A DNA stretch of 64,000 nucleotides from Sphingorhabdus sp. SMR4y (lineage in GTDB: Bacteria > Pseudomonadota > Alphaproteobacteria > Sphingomonadales > Sphingomonadaceae), in the NCBI RefSeq assembly GCF_002218195.1, contig NZ_CP022336.1, positions 124,001-188,000 on the forward strand. Direction: 5' to 3'. A program made the position numbers and the translations under genes. Below are positions 26,351 through 39,408 of this stretch, piece after piece (position 1 is the first letter of the stretch; the number at the start of each line of letters is the position of its first letter). The notes beneath the pieces are model-generated. The model saw only the letters and a list, made by a program, of their open reading frames with translations. It had not been told where the DNA came from and ran no database searches.

Positions 26351-27484
26351 TCAAGCGCTCTCTATCCTGCCGTGATGATAATAGTCGACAATGGCATCTG
26401 CCGCATATTCGGCGCCGTTTTTTATATCGTCACCGAGGGCGTCGCTGGTCAGCTTCTTCTGTATTTCAATATATTGCGGATGTAGATCGCGCGCACGCGC
26501 CACGGCAGCAAAAATATCGGCCGGGTCTTCGATGACCTCGCCCATTTGCCAGAACAGATAATTGGGGTTGTCGCGCCAGTCTATCTTGTTGAAATTGAGA
26601 AATACGCACGGTCTGGGGCGGGCGGTGAACTCGTAGACCTGGCTGCTGACATCGCCAATGTAGATATCAGCCGCAACCGTATAGCTGTTGTCGAGCAGGC
26701 GGTCCGAGCAGGTGTCGATCAGAATGGAGCCGGTGCTGCGATTTTCCCATCTCTGACGGGCACTGGCGGACCGCCGGCGAAACATTTTGATATGGGGCGC
26801 CACGATCAGGTTGAACCTGTCCTGATTGGCAAATTGCTCCAGCATCGGCTCAATTGCCTGCCGCCAGGACGACTGCTTCCGGTCCTTGTGCGGATTATAG
26901 ACGACGGTGGGCCGGTCTTGGTCGAAAAAGGCCTGCTGCCCCTCGCGCAGGCGCTCCGTGACATCGGTTTTCAGATAGCCGGTCGTCTTGATCGCGGCCG
27001 GTTGGCCAAGCCCCTGTTCCACGTAGCGCTCCGCTGTCTTGGTGCCGTGCGGCAGCAGCAGGTCAAATTCCGCGATACGGGGATGCCAGGCGACATCCCG
27101 GTCACCCGCCCCATGGCTCTTGAAGACGAACAATGGACGCTCCGATTTCCGTCGTTTCGCGAGCCAGGCGACCGTATTCTCGACCGAGACGATCACGTCA
27201 TAGGACAGGAGTTCCGGCATGTTCGCGCGCATGACCTGGTTTTTTGCCATGCCAAGGATCCGGACCGACTGGATCAGCCAGCCCAGAACACCGCGTTTCA
27301 GGCGTTTCGCCGGAATAGGGTCGACTCCATTGGCATCGGCTATGCGCTGCAAATGTTCCGGTACAGTCGGGTCATTATAATAGGCGACCACATCACATCC
27401 ATCCCGCTTGGCGAGCGCCAGAGCTATGGTGTAGCCGTGATAAGTTTGATACGCTTCTGCAATGAACAGGAAGGCAATTTTCAT
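26351..27484 (-). CDS. CDP-glycerol transferase-like glycosyltransferase (hypothetical)
   Basis: This 377-residue cytoplasmic protein is without a confident family match. The C-terminal half has features of the CDP-glycerol:glycerophosphotransferase/TagB-like group of GT-B enzymes: TVVYNPHKDRKQSSW near 190, LIVAPHIKMF near 225, DIYIGDVSSQVYEFTA near 280-295 and CVFLNF near 300. The N-terminus MKIAFLFIAEAYQTYHGYTIA resembles a nucleotide-sugar transferase start. It is divergent from the flippase gene (66-base gap), which supports a role in surface polysaccharide assembly. It could transfer a phospho-polyol or a sugar; this is inference. A longer upstream reading frame was rejected because ATG 27484 begins the folded domain. 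Confidence 0.55.
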   Translation of the reverse strand: MKIAFLFIAEAYQTYHGYTIALALAKRDGCDVVAYYNDPTVPEHLQRIADANGVDPIPAKRLKRGVLGWLIQSVRILGMAKNQVMRANMPELLSYDVIVSVENTVAWLAKRRKSERPLFVFKSHGAGDRDVAWHPRIAEFDLLLPHGTKTAERYVEQGLGQPAAIKTTGYLKTDVTERLREGQQAFFDQDRPTVVYNPHKDRKQSSWRQAIEPMLEQFANQDRFNLIVAPHIKMFRRRSASARQRWENRSTGSILIDTCSDRLLDNSYTVAADIYIGDVSSQVYEFTARPRPCVFLNFNKIDWRDNPNYLFWQMGEVIEDPADIFAAVARARDLHPQYIEIQKKLTSDALGDDIKNGAEYAADAIVDYYHHGRIESA

Positions 27485-27550
27485 ACAAATGGGTCCAGTA
27501 TGTCCGGCGGGTTTTGCCGGGCATGATATTCTGTCGGTCGGATTGCAGGT

Positions 27551-28879
27551 GTGCTGTTGAATAACAAGATTTTTATCGGAGTGCGATCCTTTTTCGAATC
27601 CAACAGTTCGCTCAGCCGAGTCATCAAAAACCTGGGCTGGCTGCTCGCCGGCAAGGGATTTGGTGCGGTCCTCAGCCTGTTCTATCTCGCCTTGGCGACC
27701 AGATTGCTCGAACCGGCGGGTTTTGGATATTTCACGCTGATCCTGGTGACGGCACAGGTGGCTTCTGCCTTTGTCTCCTTTGAAAGCTGGCAACTGGTCA
27801 TCCGCTTCGGCAGCCAGCTACAGGCCAGAAAGGCCGATGATGATATCAACCGGCTTGCCGCATTCTGCCTGTTGCTGGATATCGGCTCGGCCTTGCTCGG
27901 AATATTGCTGGTCACCGGCCTGATAGCGATTTTTGCACAGCAATTCGGCTGGCAGGATGAAATGATCCGGATGGCGATCCTGTTTGCGGTTGTCAGCCTG
28001 CTCAGTGTTCGGTCCTCGGCGATCGGGATATTACGCCTGTTTGACCGGTTTCGCGACGGAGCACTGGCCGCTGCGATGACGCCGCTGGCCCGATTTGGCG
28101 GGGCCTTGCTCGCCTGGTCGTTCTCACCCGACATCAGGGGCTTTCTGATCGCCTGGGCGGCGGCGGAGATACTCACTTGCATTGCCTATTGGGTGACTGT
28201 CCGGCTGGTCACACCCGTCCGGTTTGCCGGACTGCGATTCTCTGACATACTGGCGACCCCCAAAAGATTCTCGCAATTTTTCAGCTTTCTCTGGATCACC
28301 AATCTTGGCACCACCGTCCGTTCTGTCGCGCAGCAGGTGCCGTTACTGGTTGTCGGCTTCTTCGTCGGCCCAGCCGCCGCCGGTCTGTTCCGACTGGCCT
28401 ATCAGTTAAAGGACGCGGTGGCGCGGCTGGCCGATATGCTGGGGCGGGCCGTTTATGCCGAGCTGAGCGCTGTGGATTCGCACGAGGGCGGTGAAGCCCG
28501 CAAGACGCTGTTCGCGCAGACCAGCCGGATATCTGCCGTCGGTTCCCTGTTGCTGGTGATAATTGCGCTTCTGCTCGGAAAGCCGGCGTTGCAGCTGATT
28601 GCCGGGGAAGCGTTCCTTCCGGCCTATCCGATTCTTCTCGTTCTGTCGCTGGCTGCCGCGGTCGAACTGTGGGGGGTCAATTTCGAGCCTAACTTGATGG
28701 CCGCTGGACGTCCGAAGGCAATACTCTGGATCCGCACCGCCGCCGTATCGGTCTTGCTGGCCCTGCTGGCGATCCTGATACCGGGGCAGGGCGGTCTCGG
28801 TGCGGCCTATGCGATACTGGCCTATAGCCTTCTGGCTAATCTGGCTTTGTGGATTTTTACCCGCTTTTCCGACCGATAG
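27551..28879 (+). CDS. Polysaccharide flippase (Wzx/MATE-like)
   Basis: This 442-residue integral membrane protein has about twelve hydrophobic helices and the layout of the oligosaccharide flippase (MOP superfamily, PST family): GWLLAGKGFGAVLSLFYLALATRL at the first helix and FFVGPAAAGLFRLAYQLKDA in the middle. Such proteins move lipid-linked oligosaccharide units across the inner membrane for O-antigen, capsule or exopolysaccharide. The GTG at 27551 is used. The adjacent transferase-like gene suggests a small surface-sugar locus, although polymerase and other transferases are missing from the window. Confidence 0.8.
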   Translation: MLLNNKIFIGVRSFFESNSSLSRVIKNLGWLLAGKGFGAVLSLFYLALATRLLEPAGFGYFTLILVTAQVASAFVSFESWQLVIRFGSQLQARKADDDINRLAAFCLLLDIGSALLGILLVTGLIAIFAQQFGWQDEMIRMAILFAVVSLLSVRSSAIGILRLFDRFRDGALAAAMTPLARFGGALLAWSFSPDIRGFLIAWAAAEILTCIAYWVTVRLVTPVRFAGLRFSDILATPKRFSQFFSFLWITNLGTTVRSVAQQVPLLVVGFFVGPAAAGLFRLAYQLKDAVARLADMLGRAVYAELSAVDSHEGGEARKTLFAQTSRISAVGSLLLVIIALLLGKPALQLIAGEAFLPAYPILLVLSLAAAVELWGVNFEPNLMAAGRPKAILWIRTAAVSVLLALLAILIPGQGGLGAAYAILAYSLLANLALWIFTRFSDR

Positions 28880-28898
28880 CGGGGGATATAGGGCTGGA

Positions 28899-29156
28899 CT
28901 AGCTGACCGCTTCGGCCAGAACGGTCAGGCCCTTTTCATCAACCTGGGCAAAGCCGCCCTGCACGGAAATCGTTTCCGGCGTCGCGCCTTCGCTGGCATA
29001 GACCAGCAGGTCCGCATCGCGGATCGTCGACATCACGGGGGCGTGATCGGCGAGCACGCCCATATCACCCTCGGTACCGGGGACCACCACCATATAGACA
29101 TCTTCCGACCGGACGAGCTTCTCTGGGGTTACGAGTTCGAAATGCAGGTTTGCCAT
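28899..29156 (-). CDS. atpC: F1F0 ATP synthase epsilon subunit
   Basis: This 85-residue epsilon subunit starts [12 protein letters not shown] and has the conserved beta-sandwich segment [19 protein letters not shown]. It is shorter than the E. coli protein because the C-terminal two-helix inhibitory domain is almost entirely absent, as is common in alphaproteobacteria. It regulates ATP hydrolysis and rotates with gamma. It is the last gene of atpHAGDC, separated from atpD by 50 bases containing a strong hairpin (29175-29196). Confidence 0.93.
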   Translation of the reverse strand: MANLHFELVTPEKLVRSEDVYMVVVPGTEGDMGVLADHAPVMSTIRDADLLVYASEGATPETISVQGGFAQVDEKGLTVLAEAVS

Positions 29157-29174
29157 ATCTTTTCAATTCCTAGA

Positions 29175-29196
29175 CCCTCTCCCTTGCGGGAGAGGG
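29175..29196 (-). other. Hairpin between atpD and atpC
   Basis: CCCTCTCCC (29175-29183) pairs perfectly with GGGAGAGGG (29188-29196) around a TTGC loop, between the atpD stop and the atpC start. On the minus strand no long T-tract follows. It may limit read-through or protect the upstream mRNA, lowering epsilon relative to beta. It resembles the CCTCTCCC...GGGAGAGG elements at 48602-48620 and 54220-54238. Confidence 0.6.
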
Positions 29197-29206
29197 GTTT
29201 AATGCA

Positions 29207-31553
<2,347 letters not shown>

Positions 31554-31623
31554 ATTGGCTCCTTAATTCGTCCTGCCGGACAGCTCCGGCATCCCATCAC
31601 TCCTGTTTCAGCAACAGGTGCGA

Positions 31624-33165
<1,542 letters not shown>

Positions 33166-33720
33166 TTAGCCCTTCATGGCCTGCGATAGGGTGTTCAAAC
33201 GGGTTTTAATCGAGCTGTCGATCATCTGGCTGCCGATCTTCACGACCAGCCCGCCCAGAATGGACGGATCGACTGCGGTGGAAACGCTAACATCGCTTCC
33301 CACACGTTTCTTGAGCTGCGCCTTGAGCGCATCAATCTGCTTGTCATCCAGAGGATGGGCCGAAGTCACTTCGGCGGTGATCTCGCCACGATGGCCAGAG
33401 GCCAATGTCGAGAAGGCGCGAATGACAGCCGGAATCTGGTCGAGCCGGCGATTGGCGGCCAGCACACCGAGAATATTGCTGGTCAGCTTTTCAAGACCGA
33501 GCTGCTTCGCGATTGCGGCAATGGCCTTGCCAGCGTCATCGCGTGTCAGAACCGGACTGTTTGTCAGTTCTTTCAGGTCGTCCGATTCGGCGAGGGCTTC
33601 ACTCAATGTGTTGAGGCTTGCCTGCACCGCGTCGATGCTGTTATTTTCTTGTGCGAGAGCGAACAGAGCAGTGGCGTAACGCCCCGCTAAACTCGCTCTG
33701 ATGCCGCTGGATTGATCCAC
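33166..33720 (-). CDS. atpH: F1F0 ATP synthase delta subunit
   Basis: This 184-residue peripheral-stalk subunit (OSCP type) links F1 to the stator. The start region [16 protein letters not shown] and the C-terminal [26 protein letters not shown] are conserved. The GTG at 33720 is chosen over an ATG 15 codons upstream (33765) because GGGAG lies 10 bases before it and family members begin close to [10 protein letters not shown]. It is the first gene of atpHAGDC; the F0 genes are not in the window, the usual alphaproteobacterial split. Confidence 0.93.
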   Translation of the reverse strand: MDQSSGIRASLAGRYATALFALAQENNSIDAVQASLNTLSEALAESDDLKELTNSPVLTRDDAGKAIAAIAKQLGLEKLTSNILGVLAANRRLDQIPAVIRAFSTLASGHRGEITAEVTSAHPLDDKQIDALKAQLKKRVGSDVSVSTAVDPSILGGLVVKIGSQMIDSSIKTRLNTLSQAMKG

Positions 33721-34007
33721 GCGTTTGCTACTCCCTGACCGTTTATTGGTCTGAAAACCGTTCATGAAATGGTCCGCTTTCTGGCCGAAAATCCTGCGAT
33801 TCCGCCCACGGATGCGCGGCGTCTAGCAACCATTTTGCTGCGAGGCAAGACGGCTTTGGGAATCATTTTTTTCGAAAGCCTAACCGGCAGTTTTTTGCGA
33901 CTTTCATTGCCATGGATATAATATTTGGCTTTGAACGCAAGATACGGGAAGCCGATCCGTGCGGGAGGATTAAAAGCAGCAGCACAAGAGAGTGCTGGAG
34001 ACATTCC

Positions 34008-34319
34008 ATGATCTGCCAAATCACCGGATCCGGCCTGCATCCCGCTGAACTGCTTGATGGGCTGGTTGATGGGTTGGCACCGGTATATCTGCGCGCGCCG
34101 GTCGGCAAGAGAGCTTTTGCGGCCTGCAGGCCCGACATTCCATGCTGTATAACCGGGAAAGTGGGGGGCGCGATACGGAAAGCCGACAGTCTGCTATGCT
34201 GTGGCAAGTCGGGCCAGCCGATGGCCGTGCTGTTTGAACCGGATGCCAATATCTATATAGTCTCTCGCAACATGGCTCATGCATGCTTTCTTGCACGGGC
34301 GGAGGGGGTGCAATCGTGA
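34008..34319 (+). CDS. Uncertain small ORF ahead of ada
   Basis: This frame of 103 codons (or 135 from ATG 33912) ends in a 4-base GTGA overlap with the ada start, as in coupled genes. The sequence is Cys-rich (CRPDIPCCI, LLCCGKSG) with little sign of a known fold, and codon use is less GC-biased at third positions than the flanks. There is no clear ribosome site at either start. It may be a small leader protein coupled to ada, or chance. No function is claimed. Confidence 0.25.
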   Translation: MICQITGSGLHPAELLDGLVDGLAPVYLRAPVGKRAFAACRPDIPCCITGKVGGAIRKADSLLCCGKSGQPMAVLFEPDANIYIVSRNMAHACFLARAEGVQS

Positions 34320-35341
34320 GCCAGAATATCGTTGATGATACGCGCGCCTGGACCGCGGTACAGATGCGGGACCGCAGTTTTGACGGAAAATTCGTGACCG
34401 GTGTGCTGAGCACGGGCATCTATTGCCGCCCGTCCTGCGCCGCCCGGCATCCCAAACGGGAGAATGTGCGTTTCTTTGCCGGTCCAGAGCAGGCAGAGGC
34501 CGCCGGTCTCAGGGCCTGCCTGAGATGTCGCCCCAATGACGTGGCAAGGGATGAAGCGGCGCTAAAGCTGGTGATCGATGCTGTTCGCGCTGCGGAAACC
34601 ACGCCCAGACTGGACGAACTGGCGGATCTGGCGGGCTATTCGCCGACCCATCTCCAGCGGATTTTCAAACGCGAGACCGGATTGTCGCCAGCCGCCTATG
34701 GCCGAGCCCTGCGATCCGAACGGTTCAAGAGTGCCCTGGATGGCGGCGCATCGGTAACCGAAGCCATTTACGATGCCGGCTATGGTTCGGCTTCACGATT
34801 TTACGAGGAACGCAAGATGGGCATGAAACCCGGAGTCTGGAAAAACGGCGGGGCAGGGGTGACGGTGCACTGGTCAATCATCGACACTTCGCTGGGCGCG
34901 ATGATGGTGGCTGCGACCGACAAGGGCGTCTGCTGCCTGTCGTTCAACGAGGGCGAGGATGCGCTGCGCAAGCGTTTCCCGAAAGCGGACCTGCAGCAAG
35001 GCGGCGAAGCGTTCGCGGAATTGTTCGCGCAAGTGGTCGCACAGGTGGAAACGCCCGGCCGGCCGCACAATATCCCGCTTGATGTGCAGGGTACCGCCTT
35101 TCAGGAAGCGGTCTGGCGGGAACTGGGTAAAATTCCCGAAGGGGAAACCCGCAGCTACGCCGAAATCGCTGCGGCCATTGGCAAACCGAAAGCCGTCCGG
35201 GCCGTGGGCAGTGCCAATGGTGCCAATCATGTTGCCGTTCTGATCCCCTGTCACCGGGTGGTGCGCAGCGACGGGACGATGGGCGGTTATGCCTACGGGC
35301 TGGAGATAAAGGAAAGGCTGCTGGAAAAGGAGGCGCATTGA
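34316..35341 (+). CDS. ada: Ada: alkylation sensor and O6-methylguanine-DNA methyltransferase
   Basis: This 341-residue bifunctional protein has an N-terminal zinc domain with Cys37, Cys41, Cys68 and Cys71 (IYCRPSCAARHP; ACLRCRP), Cys37 being the expected phosphotriester methyl acceptor. An AraC-type HTH follows (DELADLAGYSPTHLQRIFKR and a second helix-turn-helix at VTEAIYDAGYGSASRFYEE). The C-terminal methyltransferase has VLIPCHRVVRSDG with the suicide Cys near 307 and GTAFQEAVWREL. Methylation of the N-terminal Cys turns Ada into an activator of the adaptive response. GTG 34316 is preceded by GGAGGGGG with good spacing. Promoter targets were not identified in the window. Confidence 0.93.
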   Translation: MSQNIVDDTRAWTAVQMRDRSFDGKFVTGVLSTGIYCRPSCAARHPKRENVRFFAGPEQAEAAGLRACLRCRPNDVARDEAALKLVIDAVRAAETTPRLDELADLAGYSPTHLQRIFKRETGLSPAAYGRALRSERFKSALDGGASVTEAIYDAGYGSASRFYEERKMGMKPGVWKNGGAGVTVHWSIIDTSLGAMMVAATDKGVCCLSFNEGEDALRKRFPKADLQQGGEAFAELFAQVVAQVETPGRPHNIPLDVQGTAFQEAVWRELGKIPEGETRSYAEIAAAIGKPKAVRAVGSANGANHVAVLIPCHRVVRSDGTMGGYAYGLEIKERLLEKEAH

Positions 35342-35524
35342 AACAGGACATGGCGGATTACGCTGCTCGTCCTGTGCCGGCTGATCCCTGACAGAGCAGC
35401 TTTTCGCGCGAACCCTATCGGCGGGAAAGCCTGACAGTGCAGTTGCTACTCGCCGCTTTCGGGCGCGATTGATCCGGCTTCCGGTCGGCATCGGCATCGA
35501 CCGCCATCGGCAATGGCCTTCGGG

Positions 35525-37063
35525 CTAGTCACTCTTTCTGCACTCATAGACCAGCCGCTCGTTTGCCTGCGATGGCAAGACGGCCCGGATCGCTTTCACC
35601 ATATCCTCGATATCGGCCAGCGCCTTGACATCGGTCGTGCAGGCCCGGTTGCCATATTGTGCTCTTATCTCCCGCGCCTTGGTCATCGCGTCCAGTCCCA
35701 TTAGATAGCGTTCCTCGGTAAATTCCCTGCGATCCGGCTGGAAGCTGCTGATCGTGATCGTCTGCTCTTCATTGGGGACAAAGATGCGAGACCATTTGGC
35801 GCCGTCGCGGCCATATTGCGTGCGCCCGTTGACGCAGCCACCGTCGCCCCATTCGAGCGGCAGTTCATTCTCCTGGGACACGGTAATCCGGCTGCGCTGC
35901 GGATTGATCGTGCACTGATATTTCCCCGATGTGACAATGCTGGGCTGCTGCGGCTCTTTCTGTTCCGCATTGTCTTTCATCGCTGCGGCGACCCGGTCAT
36001 CGATTTCGCTGAAGTCCGGCCGGGACAGGAAAATGATGACGGCCCCGAGCAGCAGCACTGCCGCACCTCCCGCTGCCGCAATTCCCGGATTGCGCTTTCC
36101 CTGCAACAGCAGGACGCCCGCACCGCCGGCCGCCAGCAGCGACAGCGCCAGCATCAGCGCCGCTATCGCGATCCGGTTTTCCCGTTCGGCGATGATATCC
36201 TGCGTGATGCCGGTGCGGAGTTCATTCTCCTGCCGTTCGCGTTTCTCTGCTTCCGCGGCCTTGGCCGCTGCCACCTGCGCCCGGGCCGCCGCTTCGCGCT
36301 GACGTTCCTGCTCGCTGATCTCGGCGGCAGAGCGGCACGGCGTTGCGGTCGAGCTCGCCTTGACCTCCGTCTTGCGCAGGAAGGTTAGGATCTCGCGCGC
36401 CGAAACGGCAAAGCCGAATTCCGCATCATTGCCATTGCTGATCGAACCGAAGCTGTTGACACCCAGCACCCGGCCACAATTGTCGATCAGCGGTCCGCCG
36501 CTGTTGCCCGATGCGATCGGTGCGGTGTGCAGGATCGTGTCAAACTGCTTGGTTGTCCGCCCGCCGGACACGGTGCCGGTGGTCTTGACCGGGGACATCG
36601 GGTTGATCAGGTCGTCGAGATCGAGCCCCTGCGCGCGGTCGACCGAACCGGGATAGCCGACCGCCACCACATCCGCGCCGTCGCTGACCGGACCGCCAAA
36701 GATCGTCATCGGCGGCAGGCGTCCTCCGTCGAGAACTTGGATAAGCGCCAGATCATTGCCCGGCGAATAAGCGATGATCTTGCCGCCATAGCTGGTCCCG
36801 CCCTGCGACGGGATGATACCGATCACCACGGAGGGTTCCTGCCGCGCAATCTCGACGACATGGGCGTTGGTGACGATCTTGTCCGGCGCCACCGCAAAAC
36901 CGCTGCCATGGCCGACAAAGGCGACCTTGCTGCCGTCTTTCGCGGCCAGTACCACCCGGACGACGGAGCGGCTTGCGGCGCTGATATCGGCCGGATCGGC
37001 CTGGGCCGGGCCGGTGAACAATAGGGCCGAAACGAGAAAAATCAGGGCAAGGATGCGATTCAT
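35525..37063 (-). CDS. Secreted trypsin-like serine protease with internal membrane segments
   Basis: This 512-residue protein has a signal peptide (ILALIFLVSALLFTGPAQA, residues 4-22), then a trypsin-fold domain with the triad His68 (TNAHVV), Asp104 (GNDLAL) and Ser188 (ASGNSGGP). After it comes a charged helical stretch (EQERQREAAARAQVAAAKAAE) and two hydrophobic segments near 325-345 and 352-370, then a C-terminal domain of about 130 residues with four or five cysteines. This is a DegP/HtrA-like protease core without PDZ domains, anchored in the membrane. Its role is unknown; stress or envelope quality control is an inference. ATG 37063 is set by the signal peptide. Confidence 0.8.
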   Translation of the reverse strand: MNRILALIFLVSALLFTGPAQADPADISAASRSVVRVVLAAKDGSKVAFVGHGSGFAVAPDKIVTNAHVVEIARQEPSVVIGIIPSQGGTSYGGKIIAYSPGNDLALIQVLDGGRLPPMTIFGGPVSDGADVVAVGYPGSVDRAQGLDLDDLINPMSPVKTTGTVSGGRTTKQFDTILHTAPIASGNSGGPLIDNCGRVLGVNSFGSISNGNDAEFGFAVSAREILTFLRKTEVKASSTATPCRSAAEISEQERQREAAARAQVAAAKAAEAEKRERQENELRTGITQDIIAERENRIAIAALMLALSLLAAGGAGVLLLQGKRNPGIAAAGGAAVLLLGAVIIFLSRPDFSEIDDRVAAAMKDNAEQKEPQQPSIVTSGKYQCTINPQRSRITVSQENELPLEWGDGGCVNGRTQYGRDGAKWSRIFVPNEEQTITISSFQPDRREFTEERYLMGLDAMTKAREIRAQYGNRACTTDVKALADIEDMVKAIRAVLPSQANERLVYECRKSD

Positions 37064-37081
37064 GGAGCGGCTTTCAATATC

Positions 37082-37159
37082 TGTGCTCCGCACGTGATGC
37101 GGAGCCCTGTGCGGCACTAGCGCTACCCAACCCAAAGCCTCGCATCAAGTGTGGAGCAC
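37082..37159. repeat. Family B inverted repeat pair
   Basis: GTGCTCCGCACGTGATGCGG (37082-37101) faces a partial complement CGCATCAAGTGTGGAGCAC (37141-37159) between priA and the protease gene. The same unit appears at 48626-48647 with a facing part near 48684, and as GCGCATCAAGTGCGCAGCAC at 54251-54270. Confidence 0.7.
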
Positions 37160-37166
37160 AATGTGG

Positions 37167-39338
37167 TCAAACAAAACTGTAAGGATCGATATCCACGCCG
37201 ACCCGTACCGCGCGCGGCCATTCCAGATGTTCGAGCCAGTCGCGCATGATATTCTGCAGATCGACCGAGCGCAAAGTATGGACCAGCAGCCGGTGCCGGT
37301 GCCTGCCGCGCAGCATCGCCAGCGGGGCCGGGGCCGGGCCGAAGACCGAGAATCCGTCCAGCTTCGGTGCCGTCTGGCCGATCAGCCGTGCGGTTTCCAT
37401 CGCCTCGCTATTGTCCTCGGACGATACGATGATCGCGGCCCAGCGGGCGAAGGGCGGGGCCTGCGCCTGACGCCGGGATTCGATCTCGGCGGCGTAAAAG
37501 CCCTCCCGGTCGTTCTCGATCAGCGCCTGGATCACCGGCGCGTTCGGCATCCTTGTCTGGACATAGACCCGCCCCGGCTTTTCCGCCCGTCCGGCACGAC
37601 CCGCGACCTGCGCGATCTGCTGGAAACTGCGCTCGGCGGCGCGCAAATCGCCGCCTTCCAGCCCGATATCCGCGTCGACCACGCCAACCAGCGTGAGATT
37701 GGGAAAATGATAGCCCTTGGTTACCAGCTGGGTGCCGACGACAATATCTATGGCGCCCGCTTCCATCTGCTGGACAAAATCGGCGGCCTTCTGCGGCGAC
37801 CAGATCGTGTCGGACGTGACAATCGCTGTCCGTGCCTGGGGGAACAGCATCTTGACCTCGTCGCAAATCCGTTCGACCCCGGGACCGCAGGCGACCAGAC
37901 TGTCCTCGTCGCCGCATTCCGGGCATTTTTCCGGGATCGGCATGACATGACCGCAATGGTGGCAGGCAAGGCGACGGGTCAGGCGATGTTCGACCATCCA
38001 TGCGGTGCAATTGGGGCAGGCGATCCGGTGGCCGCAGGTCCGGCACAGGGTCAGCGGCGCAAAACCACGGCGGTTGAGGAACAGCAGCGACTGCTCGCCC
38101 CGCCCGAGATTCTCCTCGAGCGCGTCGACCAGCGTCGGCGCCAGCCAGTTGCCGCGCGGCGGCACATCTTCGGTGAGATCCAGCGCTTCGATATCGGGCA
38201 TCGTCGCGCCGCCAAAACGCGCCGGCAGTTCGAGCAGTTCATAATTGCCCTGTTCCACCTGGTGGCGGGTCTCGATCGCCGGCGTGGCCGACGCCAGTAT
38301 CACCGGTATCTTCTCGTACAGCCCGCGCATGACCGCGACATCGCGGGCATGATAGCGCACACCGTCTTCCTGTTTGAAACTGGTCTCGTGTGCCTCGTCG
38401 ACAATGATCAGGCCGAGATTGGCATAAGGCAGGAACAAGGCCGAGCGCGCGCCGACGATGACCTTGGCGTTGCCCTCGGCTAGCGCCCGCCAGTTGCGCT
38501 TGCGCTCCGACTGCTTCATGCCACTGTGCCAGGCCAGCGGTTCAGCCCCGAACCGCGCCTCGAAGCGGTTGAGAAACGGTTCGGTCAGCGCAATTTCGGG
38601 CAGCAGCACCAGCACCTGCCTGTCCTGGCGCAGGGCTTCGGCAACCGCCTCGAAATAGACCTCGGTCTTGCCCGACCCGGTCACGCCGTCGAGCAGAAAG
38701 GGTTTAAACGCCGCCGCGCGCACCGCATCGATCAGGATATTGCTGACATCTCTCTGGTCATCGCTGAGATCAACCATGTCGAAATCGGGCGATGGCCGGG
38801 CGCTGACGGCAAAGGGCGAAACATCCTCCCGGTCGAAAACGCCCAGCTTTTCCAGCCCGCGGATCACGGCGATCGAGACGCCGGCCTTGTTGGCCAGCTC
38901 GCTGATCGTGCCTTGCACGCCGGCAAGCTTCTCCAGCGCCTGCTGTCGCTGCGGGGTTATCCGGTCCGGCACGCTGCCGTTCAGGCGATATTCGCTGATC
39001 GGTCGATTGTCGGCAAAGGCGGCGCCGCTCGACAGCACCATGCGCAGCACCGAAGCCGGCGAGGCAAAATAATAAGCGGCCGTCCACTCGATCAGCCGCC
39101 GCAAGGGTCCGCGCAGCGGCGGCACATCGCGGACCTCGAGCAGTGGCCGCAATTTCTTCGGGTCGATTTCCTCGACCGGAAAGCTTTCGGGCTCCCACAC
39201 CACGCCGGGCAATTTGCGCGGCCCGAGCGGCGCCATCACGATCGACCCCGGCTCGACCCGCATGCCTTCGGGAACGCGATAATCCAGCGGACCAAGGGCA
39301 GCATTAAGCAGGAGTACACGAACGCGATTCATATTCAT
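37167..39338 (-). CDS. priA: Primosomal protein N' (PriA helicase)
   Basis: This 723-residue replication-restart helicase has an N-terminal DNA-binding domain, the Walker A motif LLDGVTGSGKTEVYFEA near 217-233, the DEAH box VDEAHETS, and a zinc-binding insertion with eight cysteines (CRTCGHRIACPNC; CHHCGHVMPIPEKCPECG) near 440-485. Later helicase motifs include VGTQLVTKGYHFPNLTLVG and QVAGRAGRAEKPG. It reloads DnaB at stalled forks. It is full length and starts at ATG 39338 with the family N-terminus VRVLLLNAALGPLDYRVPEG. Confidence 0.95.
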   Translation of the reverse strand: MNMNRVRVLLLNAALGPLDYRVPEGMRVEPGSIVMAPLGPRKLPGVVWEPESFPVEEIDPKKLRPLLEVRDVPPLRGPLRRLIEWTAAYYFASPASVLRMVLSSGAAFADNRPISEYRLNGSVPDRITPQRQQALEKLAGVQGTISELANKAGVSIAVIRGLEKLGVFDREDVSPFAVSARPSPDFDMVDLSDDQRDVSNILIDAVRAAAFKPFLLDGVTGSGKTEVYFEAVAEALRQDRQVLVLLPEIALTEPFLNRFEARFGAEPLAWHSGMKQSERKRNWRALAEGNAKVIVGARSALFLPYANLGLIIVDEAHETSFKQEDGVRYHARDVAVMRGLYEKIPVILASATPAIETRHQVEQGNYELLELPARFGGATMPDIEALDLTEDVPPRGNWLAPTLVDALEENLGRGEQSLLFLNRRGFAPLTLCRTCGHRIACPNCTAWMVEHRLTRRLACHHCGHVMPIPEKCPECGDEDSLVACGPGVERICDEVKMLFPQARTAIVTSDTIWSPQKAADFVQQMEAGAIDIVVGTQLVTKGYHFPNLTLVGVVDADIGLEGGDLRAAERSFQQIAQVAGRAGRAEKPGRVYVQTRMPNAPVIQALIENDREGFYAAEIESRRQAQAPPFARWAAIIVSSEDNSEAMETARLIGQTAPKLDGFSVFGPAPAPLAMLRGRHRHRLLVHTLRSVDLQNIMRDWLEHLEWPRAVRVGVDIDPYSFV

Positions 39339-39408
39339 GCTATAGGCAGCTTATCATCATCCGTCATTCCTGCTTTGACGAATATCGGGACGAATATAGG
39401 AGAGTATA

